DNA of 64,000 nucleotides from Brucella haematophila. GTDB taxonomy: Bacteria > Pseudomonadota > Alphaproteobacteria > Rhizobiales > Rhizobiaceae. The DNA is taken from the NCBI RefSeq assembly GCF_005938105.1, contig NZ_VCPE01000020.1, forward strand, positions 1 through 64,000. Direction: 5' to 3'. The translations under genes and the position numbers were made by a program. Shown here piece by piece: positions 53,867-62,120 of this stretch (within the stretch, counting starts at the first letter, position 1; every line of letters starts with the position of its first letter). The notes beneath the pieces are model-generated. The model did not search any database. It had not been told where the DNA came from and saw only the letters and a program-made list of their open reading frames with translations.

Positions 53867-54400
53867 TCAGGTTCGACCCAGACGTCTACGCAACTCTTCA
53901 TTCTCAGCACGCAGCTTTGCAGCAAGTTCCTGGCGTAGCTTGAGGTTCTCTGCTTCCAGTGCAACCAAGCTGGAAAGATCATCGCTGGACGACCCTGCCG
54001 ACGGCGCGGGCGCTTTCTTTGTAGCAGCGTTCTTCCAGTTATAGTAGGTCTGCTCACTCACTTTAGTCTGCTGCAATGCAGCCTTGAGAGTGGTCTTGCC
54101 GTCTTTTGTTGCTTTTTCGATCGAAGCAAGGATGGAGGCGCGCTGGGCCGGCGTGTACTTGTTGCGCTTGTTCTCTACCGGTGGTGTTGCAGCGGGTGCT
54201 GCTTTTGAAGCAGCTTTGGCCGCTTTCTCTGGTCTGGATGCGGCCCTCGTGGTTTTAGCGGCAGGTGCTGCAGCCGCCTTTGCGGGCCTAGGCTCAGCTT
54301 TTTTGCGTGGTGCACGGGTTTTCTTCGTGGCACCCACAGGCTCGGCGCTTCTCACCTCAACTGGTGTCTCGTTTACTGCTACAATGGTTTCGTCTGCCAT
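53867..54400 (-). CDS. SyrB-family-like regulator
   Basis: A 177-residue protein similar to the rhizobial SyrB group, small proteins linked to regulation of symbiosis genes and often found on rhizobial plasmids. A long alanine/lysine/proline-rich N-terminal tail (KKAEPRPAKAAAAPAAK) precedes a helix-turn-helix-like core (KYTPAQRASILASIEKATKD, VSEQTYYNWKNAA) and a heptad C terminus (LEAENLKLRQELAAKLRAEN). GGAG precedes its ATG. The C-terminal motif recurs in the two next genes. Family call moderate; role unproven. Confidence 0.7.
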   Translation of the reverse strand: MADETIVAVNETPVEVRSAEPVGATKKTRAPRKKAEPRPAKAAAAPAAKTTRAASRPEKAAKAASKAAPAATPPVENKRNKYTPAQRASILASIEKATKDGKTTLKAALQQTKVSEQTYYNWKNAATKKAPAPSAGSSSDDLSSLVALEAENLKLRQELAAKLRAENEELRRRLGRT

Positions 54401-54651
54401 GGTATGCTTCTCCAGATCGATGTTTGGAAATTCATTTAGGCGTCAAAAATACAGGTCAATGGTTGATGTAACAATAAGGCCGTGTACATCATGTGTTCAA
54501 GATGAGATGAACTTGCTTTCAGGACATATCGAGCAGGTCGGACATTCTGTTGAGTGTTGAAAATCCGCCGCGTAATATGTAGCTACTGGTAAAAGGCCCT
54601 TTGACGCGCGTGGAGCGTACCTTCAAATCTCCTCTGGAAAGCTACTCACGG

Positions 54652-55218
54652 ATGAAAAATCCAAACCGTAATATTGTCGTTGAATATAAGAACAAGCGTA
54701 CTCGCAAGGGCTCGTCATCTTTGTGGGGAAATCTGGATCTGAAGTCGATTGCCCGGCAAGTGGAGGCCGATGCGCCCCAATCTCCAGTGGAGGTTCGGGT
54801 CCAGCCTGATCTATCCAAGCCGATTGAACGCAAATCTGAGACCACGACCATAAATGCTGTGCCGCAAACTGAGCCGGTCATCAAGCAAGTTGAAGAGGCT
54901 CTGAGCGAGCCAGAACTTTCCAACATTGACGCCTCAGGGCCTGAAGAGGCGCTAATCGCAATGGAAGAGCTGCAAACAGCAAACATGGTGGCGGATGCTA
55001 TTGTCAGGAAGAAAAAGCCATCTGTTCGACGCAGTTTGAAAAAATCAGCTTCACAGAAACAAGAAGCGGCAAATCGGGTGGTTGCCGAGCCCGATATTCA
55101 GGCTGAATTGTCAGCTCTTGAAATAGAGAATGCCGATCTGAAACGTGAACTGGCCGCCAGATTGCGCATGGAGAACAGACAGTTGCTCAAAATGCTTCGA
55201 CGATTGGAACAGCAGTAG
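54652..55218 (+). CDS. Hypothetical protein sharing the C-terminal heptad motif
   Basis: About 188 residues. It has a basic N terminus (VEYKNKRTRKGSSSLWGNLD), a low-complexity acidic middle, a basic stretch (RKKKPSVRRSLKKSASQK) and a C terminus LEIENADLKRELAARLRMEN that closely matches the SyrB-like protein's end. It lacks the helix-turn-helix core of that protein. The start at 54652 is chosen from the basic N terminus; the ribosome binding site is weak. Function unknown, possibly a partner through the coiled coil. Confidence 0.6.
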   Translation: MKNPNRNIVVEYKNKRTRKGSSSLWGNLDLKSIARQVEADAPQSPVEVRVQPDLSKPIERKSETTTINAVPQTEPVIKQVEEALSEPELSNIDASGPEEALIAMEELQTANMVADAIVRKKKPSVRRSLKKSASQKQEAANRVVAEPDIQAELSALEIENADLKRELAARLRMENRQLLKMLRRLEQQ

Positions 55219-55372
55219 AGAAACGATCGCTAAGACTGCTCTGCCAGCCTCGATAACTGATCTGTTCAAGCGTTCTGGTGACATGTGTAAGGGCCCATGG
55301 TTGCCAAAACTATTGTGTTGTCAGGCTCAAGCTGACAGCATCTCGGCACACCAGATAGGGAGGTCGATCACG

Positions 55373-55876
55373 ATGAAGTCACTGGGGGAACGTCTCGTTG
55401 CGCGGTTGAAGAGTTGGCGATCGCGGAAGAGGTCGGCTTTGCCGAACGAAAAGCCAGATGCTGAACCCACAGCCGGCGAAAGCTCTGAGCAGCCTGAACC
55501 TATATTGCCAACGCGACTATCCATCAAAGTTACGACCACAGATCCCGATGAAATAAATGGCAAGGCAGCAGCCCCAAAGGTCGAGCCCGTCGCTTCTTCT
55601 GAGGTGTTATCGTCCGCTGAAGAGCCGAAGGTCCCTCAAGAAGGGCCAGTTGTTGTGGAGCCCGAGCGGAAAGAGGAGGGGATAGATGAAATTCTAGCCT
55701 CGCCTCCCGTTCTCAAATCACCGCAAAAGCGGCCTCGTGCGAAAAGGCCAAATCCCAAGCCTGAAGACGGACCGGTGACAGACGAAGAACTGGAAGAGCT
55801 GGAAGCGGAAAATGCGCGGCTCAAGCTCCTATTGAATGAGCGGTTAAAAGCGAAGCAGGATGGTTCTGAAAACTGA
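55373..55876 (+). CDS. Hypothetical protein, third member of the heptad-motif group
   Basis: A 167-residue protein. It starts with a basic helix (MKSLGERLVARLKSWRSRKR) and continues with a long disordered proline/glutamate-rich middle. It ends in a basic patch (KSPQKRPRAKRPNPKPED) and the helix LEAENARLKLLLNERLKAKQ, again like the SyrB-like C terminus. GGGAGG precedes ATG 55373. Charge and domain layout match the preceding gene, so these two look like diverged duplicates. Function unknown. Confidence 0.62.
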   Translation: MKSLGERLVARLKSWRSRKRSALPNEKPDAEPTAGESSEQPEPILPTRLSIKVTTTDPDEINGKAAAPKVEPVASSEVLSSAEEPKVPQEGPVVVEPERKEEGIDEILASPPVLKSPQKRPRAKRPNPKPEDGPVTDEELEELEAENARLKLLLNERLKAKQDGSEN

Positions 55877-55924
55877 CAAGCTGCTAAACTTTGGATGATT
55901 TTGATTAAGAAACAGGGAGTAGTG

Positions 55925-56200
55925 ATGGCTGTTACATTATTGCATGGAACCGGAAATCTCATCTGCGACGGCATTGATGTGGGCGGCGTTGAATTCAGCA
56001 TCGCTAGGCCTGAAGATGGTCCGGATGTGACCAGGCGTGGAAAAGCGTGGGGAAACAAAAAGGCCGTTGCAGCCGCAATGAACGCCACAAAGACGGAACT
56101 CGTGGTGCCCGAATCCGATGGCTTGCTTCTCCTGGATATTCAGGATCTGGACCGCGATGGTGGGGCGCTGTTCACGGTTTTACAGCCCGCTACCGTTTGA
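55925..56200 (+). CDS. Small hypothetical protein, paralogue of 5729-5989
   Basis: A 91-residue protein beginning MAVTLLHGTGNLICDGIDVG, with the core PDVTRRGKAWGNKKAVAAAM. It aligns with the product of 5729-5989 along its length. GGGAG lies upstream of ATG 55925. It follows the heptad-motif genes on the same strand. The tryptophan/glycine core is the most conserved part and may bind a ligand; function unknown. Confidence 0.68.
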   Translation: MAVTLLHGTGNLICDGIDVGGVEFSIARPEDGPDVTRRGKAWGNKKAVAAAMNATKTELVVPESDGLLLLDIQDLDRDGGALFTVLQPATV

Positions 56201-56300
56201 CGACGGTACGGTTGTAAACTTATGTCGATCAACGAAAGTCAAAGATGATCGAAATTTGACTTTATGATAAATACCACTCTCAATATGCAGGAGCGGGGTC

Positions 56301-56495
56301 ATGCATGGTCGTCTCGATTATCATAAATCAAAAGTGTTAAACGCGCTTTTCACCACTGAAGCCAACGAACAGGCGGAATCAGCACAGGATCATCGTTTCG
56401 ATGATTGGTTCAGCGAACTGTTTTCTGTACGATACGTCATTATGGTGTGCATGTGCTGTGTTGCGACAGTCATCGTAATTGCCCAAATCATTTAA
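56301..56495 (+). CDS. Small single-pass membrane protein
   Basis: A 64-residue protein with a soluble N terminus and a C-terminal hydrophobic helix rich in cysteine (VIMVCMCCVATVIVIAQII). GGAGCGGGG precedes its ATG. No family recognised. It is placed 100 bases after the paralogue of 5729-5989, like the small membrane protein at 5491-5700 near the other copy. Confidence 0.45.
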   Translation: MHGRLDYHKSKVLNALFTTEANEQAESAQDHRFDDWFSELFSVRYVIMVCMCCVATVIVIAQII

Positions 56496-56972
56496 ATCCC
56501 CGACGCTCTTCCCGGACCGCCGGGGATATGCAGACATCTCCGGTCACGTTATCGGTGATGTTTACACGCGGCGGATCCTATCAAGCACGATCTCAAATTT
56601 GAAGTGTGCAGGAAACAATATCCGAAAACACGCATCGGGAATTTGGTAGGCGTCCGGGGCAGCGTGTCCAGGAATCGGATAGTATTGCGGTTCATTCACC
56701 GTTAGAGCCTATATCGATTCACAAAATGCTCAAAACTACTTCGCATCATGCGGATATGAGTCATCGTGAAAGAAAAGGGTTCTGGTGCCGAAATGGTGTT
56801 ATTAGCAGGCGCGTTATTCTGGAACCGATGGGAAAATAATGCATCCTAGGCGCGCAACCAGCTTATTTCATTTGGTCGAGACAATACCGACGCTGCTTTC
56901 TCGAAGAAGTCATAGCGGTGAGAAACATTGCATCGCCGGTTAACCGGATATCGCATTGGCTGGAGTCAACCA
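56496..56972. other. Intergenic region, nothing recognised
   Basis: An open frame at 56606-56839 lacks a ribosome binding site and family features. I see no repeat or terminator of note. Confidence 0.3.
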
Positions 56973-57356
56973 TTATAGAACCGAGCGCAGGTCTGTTTGA
57001 ACGAAGTCGTCTCCTACATAGAGCAAGGGACAGCCATGCTCGTGAGCAACTTCATAGGAAAAGCAGTCACCATAGTTGAGCGAAGCTGGGTGAATGCCTT
57101 TGCCCCATCTGGCGTAAGCGTTAGCGACCCGGCGTGCGGAAGCGGCTGTCACGGATACGATTTCGAAGCCGAGCCCGGAAATCAATGCGTCAACCTCTTC
57201 ACCGACATTACGTCGCGCAGCAACAATGAGGGCTTCAGTAACTGTTCCTGCGGAAATCAATAGCTCATCAGACTGTTCGATTGCGGTCATGCAAGCTTCG
57301 CCTTTGGGCTCATTGAGGACGATCGCCATGAGCGCGGATGTATCGACGGCGATCAT
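56973..57356 (-). CDS. vapC: VapC-family PIN-domain toxin
   Basis: A 127-residue PIN ribonuclease. Catalytic acidic residues appear in MIAVDTSALMAIVLNEPKGE (first Asp), TEALIVAARR (Glu) and LNYGDCFSYEVA (Asp), and the terminal YVGDDFVQTDL is canonical. The start overlaps the antitoxin stop by four bases (ATGA). PIN toxins cleave tRNA or rRNA; the target is unknown. It appears intact. Confidence 0.93.
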   Translation of the reverse strand: MIAVDTSALMAIVLNEPKGEACMTAIEQSDELLISAGTVTEALIVAARRNVGEEVDALISGLGFEIVSVTAASARRVANAYARWGKGIHPASLNYGDCFSYEVAHEHGCPLLYVGDDFVQTDLRSVL

Positions 57357-57610
57357 ATGGGCATCCCATCGTCGTCATAAAGAAAGTCCTGACTACGCGC
57401 AGCATTAGCCCCGGGTAATGCTTTCGCCGCCGCCGTTGCCCTCACCCTTTCCATCAGTGCGCGTCGGCCCTTAGGGCCGGGCGCTGTCGCAACGGCTACA
57501 AGCCGTGCGATCTCATGGCCGCGACGGGTCAAAATGACTTCATCCCCGGCTTCAGCTCGCTTTACCAGTTCGGTGAGCTGGCCTTTCGCGTCACTGACAG
57601 ATACGCGCAT
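57353..57610 (-). CDS. vapB: VapB/Phd-type antitoxin
   Basis: An 85-residue Phd/YefM-like antitoxin. It starts MRVSVSDAKGQLTELVKRAE with GDEVILTRRGHEIARLV as the DNA-binding domain and a C-terminal toxin-binding tail (AARSQDFLYDDDGMPI). ATG 57610 has AAAGGAAC upstream; the longer frame to 57673 runs through the control repeats. Three copies of ATGGTCCATGT lie at and before its start and are its likely operators. Confidence 0.92.
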   Translation of the reverse strand: MRVSVSDAKGQLTELVKRAEAGDEVILTRRGHEIARLVAVATAPGPKGRRALMERVRATAAAKALPGANAARSQDFLYDDDGMPI

Positions 57611-57675
57611 GGTCCATGTTCCTTTGTGTTTCGCACATACTTTGCATAATAAATGGTCCATGTTATGGTCCATGT
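57609..57675. promoter_or_regulatory. ATGGTCCATGT repeats in front of vapB
   Basis: ATGGTCCATGTT occurs at 57609-57620 and 57653-57664, and ATGGTCCATGT again in direct tandem at 57665-57675. They overlap the vapB start region and the 5' end of the divergent nuclease fragment, as expected of autoregulatory TA operators. Confidence 0.65.
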
Positions 57676-58012
57676 CAATATTGACCCGGCAACTGATATT
57701 GAATCTGATGGGTTGGTCCCGAACATTACAGCCTATGAGGACGCATCATTTCCAGCGCATCGATTACGTATGCTTGGCGCAAAAACAACATGCAAGGACA
57801 GATGGCGGCAGATTATAAATGAAGTCGAACGCATTCGAACGAAACATCGTCTGACCCTTCAGGAAGATGTTTCAGAAGCGCAATTCCGTGAAATGACCGA
57901 AGTAGGCGTGCGTCTTGTCGTCCCGGCTGGAATCCATGACGCCTATCTACAAGCGGTGCGCCCACATCTGATCACACTCGAGGAATTCATCGGAGATGTT
58001 CGCACGGCGTGA
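57653..58012 (+). pseudogene. C-terminal fragment of an EcoRII-like restriction endonuclease
   Basis: A 119-residue frame matching the catalytic C-terminal part of EcoRII-type type II endonucleases: ITAYEDASFPAHRLRMLGAK, TTCKDRWRQIINEVERI, TLQEDVSEAQFREMTEVGV and LVVPAGIHDAYLQAVRPHLI. The N-terminal effector/DNA-binding domain and the beginning of the nuclease domain are missing. The start codon is supplied by the ATGGTCCATG repeats. No cognate methylase is nearby. The family assignment is from memory of motifs. Confidence 0.72.
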
Positions 58013-58324
58013 CAGCGGCAGTCACTATGCTACGTCCGCTGCTAGGAAGTATGACAGTCATTTGTCCTCCTTACTGGTCGCAAGACCCGTTACCGTAAGA
58101 CCATAAACGAAATGAGCCGCGGGAATGCAAATGGATTGCCCGATCTGGCATGATGCGTTCAAGCTAATTGCATTGTTGCGCCATGGCATCTCGGCATCTT
58201 TATTGATGATGCCGGAACATAGGCCTGCTTGGGTGGATTATGTTTTGGGTGCGGAATAAAGCAGAAGCCAGATGTGATCCGCTTTTCTCTGATGTAACGG
58301 ATATGTCCGTGAGAATATGGGGCG
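58013..58324. other. Intergenic region before the second IS6-type element
   Basis: No gene or clear repeat seen. It may contain more of the decayed restriction locus. Confidence 0.3.
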
Positions 58325-59140
58325 GGCACCGTTACCTTAATCGGAGCGCGAGCGTAACTCGGCCTATATTGTTGTTCCTACTTGGCTTTCAGGCATGCGA
58401 TTTCACGCCACATGCTGGTGGCGGTTTGTCGTAGTTCGCGATGATCAGTGGCGTTGAATTGATTGCGGGGAAAGTGACGAAGGTTGTAAATCGGGTCGTG
58501 GACTGATGCGAAGCGTTGCAAATGTCGTGCTGATTTGAATCGCTTCATCACCCGCTCGCGCCGCCGTATGGGCTGGTGGGAATTCTCAGCCCGATTGTTC
58601 AGCCTCTTATGCTGACGATGATCACATAGAGTGAGACCGATCTCCCGCTTGGCCGTTCCATAAGAGCCAAGCTTATCTGTGACCATGATACGAGGAGAAG
58701 CACCCTGACTGGATAGCAGTTTACGCATGAAACGCTTGGAAGCCTTGGTATCACGGCGTTTTTGAACCAAAACTTCCAACACAAAGCCATCCTGATCAAC
58801 AGCGCGCCACAGAAAATGGCGTTTGCCTTTTATCGTAATAACGACTTCATCCAAGTGCCATTTATCACCAAGGCGTGGGGTACGGCGACGGATTTTGTTG
58901 GTATAGTCTCGCCCGAACTTCTCAGCCCATTCGCGGACCGTTTTGCGGGTAACAATAATCCCCCGGTAGGCCAGCATGTCTTCAACCATGCGAAAGCTCA
59001 AGGGAAAGCGGAAATACAGCCACACAGCTTCGGCGATGATTTCGGCTGGAAAACGATGGCGGTGATAAAGTGAGGCGCGAGGTTCCGTCATACCCTGTTA
59101 TCGCCGCTGATGTTTACGCTCTGATTAAGGTAACGGTGCC
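58325..59140 (-). mobile_element. IS6-family insertion sequence (second copy, different type)
   Basis: An 816-bp element with perfect 18-base inverted repeats GGCACCGTTACCTTAATC (58325-58342 and inverted at 59123-59140), extended with partial similarity inward. The flanking octamers ATGGGGCG and ACCCGTTG do not match, so no target duplication remains. The repeats differ from those of the element at 21196. Confidence 0.92.
58378..59091 (-). CDS. IS6-family DDE transposase
   Basis: A 237-residue transposase, intact. The helix-turn-helix is SFRMVEDMLAYRGIIVTRKT; DDE residues lie in WHLDEVVITIKGKRHFLWRA, IMVTDKLGSYGTAK and NNRAENSHQPIRRRERVMKR. The C-terminal region (HLQRFASVHDPIYNLRHFPR) is typical of the IS6 subgroup common in alphaproteobacteria. 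Replicative transposition by this family can fuse plasmids. Confidence 0.95.
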   Translation of the reverse strand: MTEPRASLYHRHRFPAEIIAEAVWLYFRFPLSFRMVEDMLAYRGIIVTRKTVREWAEKFGRDYTNKIRRRTPRLGDKWHLDEVVITIKGKRHFLWRAVDQDGFVLEVLVQKRRDTKASKRFMRKLLSSQGASPRIMVTDKLGSYGTAKREIGLTLCDHRQHKRLNNRAENSHQPIRRRERVMKRFKSARHLQRFASVHDPIYNLRHFPRNQFNATDHRELRQTATSMWREIACLKAK

Positions 59141-59206
59141 ACCCGTTGCGGGGCTCCGGGCAAAGACTAGAGCCTGACCGCTCGCGGGCGCGCAAGACTT
59201 TTAGTT

Positions 59207-59305
59207 TGTACAAAATTCTGGGCACGAACAACTCTTATGATCAATCAAATGAACAAAGCTTGACTAGACGTCAGCCCTATGGCATAATGTGCAAAATTCC
59301 GGACA
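59207..59305. promoter_or_regulatory. hipBA promoter with two repeated operator-like boxes
   Basis: TGTACAAAATTCTGGGCA (59207-59224) and TGTGCAAAATTCCGGACA (59288-59305) share 15 of 18 bases. A promoter TTGACT (59260-59265), 17 bases, CATAAT (59283-59288) lies between them, with the second box starting at the -10. This fits repression by HipB bound at two sites. Confidence 0.75.
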
Positions 59306-59350
59306 TGAGAAGGCATCACGTCCACTCAAATGAACAAATCAGGTATAACC

Positions 59351-59683
59351 GTGCCCCGTCAGAGAAGCTACTCCAGAGTCACACACCAGGCGCTCGCCAT
59401 GCTCGGCAAGCTGATCCGCGTCGGCCGTGCCGAGCGCGGCCTGACCGCGCAAGAACTGGCCGACCGCGCCGGCATCAGCCGCACGACCCTTTCCAGCATC
59501 GAAAAAGGCGCGCCGGGCCCCGAGATCGGCATCGCCTTTGAGGTCGCCTCCATCGTCGGCGTACGCCTGTTCGACTATGACGAGCGCACCCTCCAGATGC
59601 ACAATGCCCGCCTTGACGAAAAACTGACCCTTCTGCCTAAGAGCGTCCGCCACAGTGTGAAGGAAATCGATGATGACTTCTAA
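59351..59683 (+). CDS. hipB: HipB-like antitoxin/repressor
   Basis: A 110-residue XRE-type helix-turn-helix protein: LGKLIRVGRAERGLTAQELA, DRAGISRTTLSSIEKGAPGP, with a C-terminal tail KLTLLPKSVRHSVKEIDDDF typical of HipB partners. I choose the GTG at 59351 because relatives begin with MPRxRxYSR. The ATG at 59330 is an alternative, and neither has a strong ribosome binding site. It overlaps hipA by about ten bases, so expression is coupled. It neutralises HipA and represses the operon. Confidence 0.85.
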   Translation: MPRQRSYSRVTHQALAMLGKLIRVGRAERGLTAQELADRAGISRTTLSSIEKGAPGPEIGIAFEVASIVGVRLFDYDERTLQMHNARLDEKLTLLPKSVRHSVKEIDDDF

Positions 59684-61001
59684 GGCGGACGCTACCGAAG
59701 CTTTTGTCTGGATGTGGCTGCCGGGGGCGACGGAACCGGTCGTCGCGGGCCGCCTGGACCAGGATGGCGAACGCCTGCTCTTTACCTACGGTACGAGCTA
59801 CCGGCGCCGTAGGAGCGCCATTTCCCTCTATGAACCTGAACTCCCCCTCCAGGAAGGAGTCATCGCGCCCATCAACGGCTTACAAATGGCAAGCTGCATT
59901 CGCGACGCCTCGCCGGACGCTTGGGGTCGCCGCGTCATCATCAATAGGCTGACGGGCAAAAAGCCCGACGCTGCTGGCGTGCCGGAGATCAGCGAGCTGA
60001 CCTTTCTGCTCCAATCGGGCTCTGACCGCATTGGCGCCCTCGATTTCCAGGCATCGGCCACAGAGTATGTCCCCCGCCTTGCCGCACAAGCATCGCTCGC
60101 CGAACTCATGGAAGCGGCCGCCCTTATCGAAAAAGGCGTGCCTCTGACCCCGGCACTCGATCAGGCCCTCAATCACGGCACGTCGATTGGTGGTGCACGC
60201 CCCAAGGCTCTCATCGACGACGGCGCAAAGAAATTCATCGCTAAATTCTCGGCCGCCAACGACACTTACAGCGTCGTGAAGGCCGAATTCATCGCGATGA
60301 AGCTGGCAGCGGCCTGCGAACTGAGCGCAGCGCCCGTGTCGATGACCCGCGCCGCCCATAAGGACGTGCTGCTTATCGAGCGCTTTGACCGCACGCATAC
60401 AAAAGATGGCTGGACGCGGCACGCCATGGTTTCTGCCCTGACCATGCTGGGCCTCGATGAGATGATGGCCCGCTATGCCTCCTACGAAGACTTGGCCGAA
60501 CTCATCCGCCACCGCTTCACTGACCCTAAGGACACTCTTAAGGAGCTCTACGGACGGATCTGCTTCAATGTGCTGTGCGGTAACACCGACGACCATGCCC
60601 GCAATCATGCCGCCTTCTGGGATGGCAGGATGCTGACGCTGACGCCTGCCTATGACATCTGCCCGCAAGGCCGTACCGGCAACGAAGCCACGCAGGCCAT
60701 GCTCATCAAGGGCGATAGCCGCGCCAGCACGCTCGCCACTCTGCTCGCCGCCGCGCCGGATTATCACCTGAAAGAAACCGAAGCCGCCGCGCTGATCGAA
60801 CATCAGATCACAACCATCGCCGAGCACTGGCAAGGCGTCTGCGACGAAGCAGACCTGAACCCCGTCGACCGCAAGCTGTTCGCCGGGCGCCAGTTCCTCA
60901 ACAGCTATGCTCTCGAAGGTCTCGATAACCACAAGTCGCTGCAAGACGCATTTCGCGCTACCCAGGACATTCTGATAGCAAGCGGAGGCGCCGAAAAATG
61001 A
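59670..61001 (+). CDS. hipA: HipA-like serine/threonine kinase toxin
   Basis: A 443-residue HipA-family kinase. It has the N-terminal Couple_hipA domain (LPLQEGVIAPINGLQMASCI) and the nucleotide-binding loop SIGGARPKALIDDG. Then come KFSAANDTYSVVKAEFIAMK, LLIERFDRT, the catalytic-loop CGNTDDHARNHAAFW and the metal-binding PAYDICPQG. Relatives phosphorylate a tRNA synthetase or similar target, leading to growth arrest. All active-site parts are present, so it seems functional. The downstream truncated helicase gene starts with a four-base overlap. Confidence 0.93.
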   Translation: MMTSKADATEAFVWMWLPGATEPVVAGRLDQDGERLLFTYGTSYRRRRSAISLYEPELPLQEGVIAPINGLQMASCIRDASPDAWGRRVIINRLTGKKPDAAGVPEISELTFLLQSGSDRIGALDFQASATEYVPRLAAQASLAELMEAAALIEKGVPLTPALDQALNHGTSIGGARPKALIDDGAKKFIAKFSAANDTYSVVKAEFIAMKLAAACELSAAPVSMTRAAHKDVLLIERFDRTHTKDGWTRHAMVSALTMLGLDEMMARYASYEDLAELIRHRFTDPKDTLKELYGRICFNVLCGNTDDHARNHAAFWDGRMLTLTPAYDICPQGRTGNEATQAMLIKGDSRASTLATLLAAAPDYHLKETEAAALIEHQITTIAEHWQGVCDEADLNPVDRKLFAGRQFLNSYALEGLDNHKSLQDAFRATQDILIASGGAEK

Positions 61002-61282
61002 CAGCGCCAAAGCAGCTCAAAAGACGCGCATGGAAGGGAGTATTCCTTCGTTCCCTCGGTCACGCGTCATGGGCCGCGGAGCTGACTGCCACAGGAATCA
61101 ACTTCCTTGGTAGCCACCATCAGGCGCCCTTTTCTTCCTGGGCTGGCCCGGCAAAGATTACCAGCACGCTGGGTTTCACCACGATAGAAGTCCCCCTTGC
61201 AGGCGGGCAGGTCGCAAGGCTCGCCGGCGTCACGACACATGATGCTGCCAGCTTTATTTCCGCAGCCAACAAAGCATTCAGC
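60998..61282 (+). pseudogene. N-terminal fragment of a helicase-like gene
   Basis: A frame overlapping the hipA stop (ATGA), with about 95 residues resembling the N-terminal accessory domain of DNA helicase IV/UvrD-like proteins (TSTLGFTTIEVPLAGGQVAR, THDAASFISAANKAF). It runs into IS66-derived sequence at about 61283, so the ATPase domain is lost. A matching helicase C-terminal piece lies at 61620-61775. The link to hipBA suggests that the intact locus had a third gene. The family call is tentative. Confidence 0.55.
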
Positions 61283-61451
61283 GTCATCCGACCAGTCACG
61301 CGGCGGCCGTCGGCTCCGCACAGGTTCCGCCGTCAAAACCTCGAATGTCCGGGCCTGATTCACAGTGTCGCTCATAGGATTCTCCGCATGATTCACGCAG
61401 AAAATCGCCCATCATACCGACGAAAGATACGTGGGTAGCCTACCCGCTTAC
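61283..61451 (-). mobile_element. IS66-family remnant (terminal repeat and start of tnpA)
   Basis: Reading leftward, GTAAGCGGGTAG (tip at 61451) is an IS66-type end. The frame from ATG 61375 gives MSDTVNQARTFEVLTAEPVR then SRRPPRDWSDD, as in IS66 TnpA accessory proteins, before similarity stops at about 61283. The rest of the element is gone. It differs from the element at 18650, which has no tnpA. Confidence 0.72.
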
Positions 61452-61619
61452 GAAAGTTTGTGAGTTAGTGCCTTGCATGGTCAACATCGTTGCGAACCCA
61501 GCCGTACCCGCACTATTGACAGTGCGCGTCCCTTACGGCGCCTGCCTGGCACCCTTCGAATTCGCGGTGTAGCTACACTGAGCTTTGATAGGTGTGTCCC
61601 CGAAGAAGCGGTCTCTCAT

Positions 61620-61775
61620 AAAGTGTTGCACTGAAACCGATGAACTCTCGGATTGGCTGAAGGTCGGTGCCGGAACGGTTCACACCTTCCAAGGCAAGGA
61701 AGAATAGGCCGTCGATATGGCGTTGTTGTTAGGAGCAGATATCGATCATACTGGCGCGGCGCTCTTGGCGGTCGT
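61620..61775 (+). pseudogene. C-terminal helicase fragment with internal stop
   Basis: The frame reads ETDELSDWLKVGAGTVHTFQ GKEE, then TAG (61705-61707), then AVDMALLLGADIDHTGAALL in the same frame. GTVHTFQGKE and the following hydrophobic strand match motif V of superfamily 1 helicases. It is a short decayed piece, probably from the gene whose start lies at 60998. Confidence 0.6.
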
Positions 61776-61778
61776 TGA

Positions 61779-62120
61779 TTATTTCGAACGAGCGGTCAGG
61801 AGCTCCGGCAATTCTACCTGGATTGATTTCCATACTGTGCTGAGGTTCAGGTCAAAATATCCGTGCGCCACGCGATTGCGCATGCCGCGCATTTGGATCC
61901 ATGGGATATCCGAGCGGCTGGCAATAAACTCGGGGTACTCTTTTGCTATGCGGGACGAAGCCTCTCCGATCATGATGAAATCCATCATGACAGCCCGCTG
62001 GCTCTTGATATCAAGTGTAAAGTCTTCGAATTTCATGCCATCTGTAAAGTTGATGGCTTCCTGGCAGGCTTCTCTGATGTGAGCCAGGTAGTCGGACAGA
62101 CGCAATTCCGGTTGGCTCAT
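61779..62120 (-). CDS. hepT: HepT-like (DUF86) HEPN toxin
   Basis: A 113-residue HEPN-domain ribonuclease of the HepT group. The active-site motif is RNRVAHGYFD (R-x4-H-x-Y pattern), preceded by MMDFIMIGEASSRIAKEYPE. Its start overlaps the nucleotidyltransferase stop by four bases. HepT is inactivated by its MntA partner through AMP addition at the HEPN tyrosine in characterised systems. Both genes are intact. Confidence 0.92.
   Translation of the reverse strand: MSQPELRLSDYLAHIREACQEAINFTDGMKFEDFTLDIKSQRAVMMDFIMIGEASSRIAKEYPEFIASRSDIPWIQMRGMRNRVAHGYFDLNLSTVWKSIQVELPELLTARSK

Noticed and set aside
59880-61010. A 376-residue minus-strand frame opposite hipA
   Set aside because: It mirrors hipA throughout; the plus strand shows all kinase motifs.
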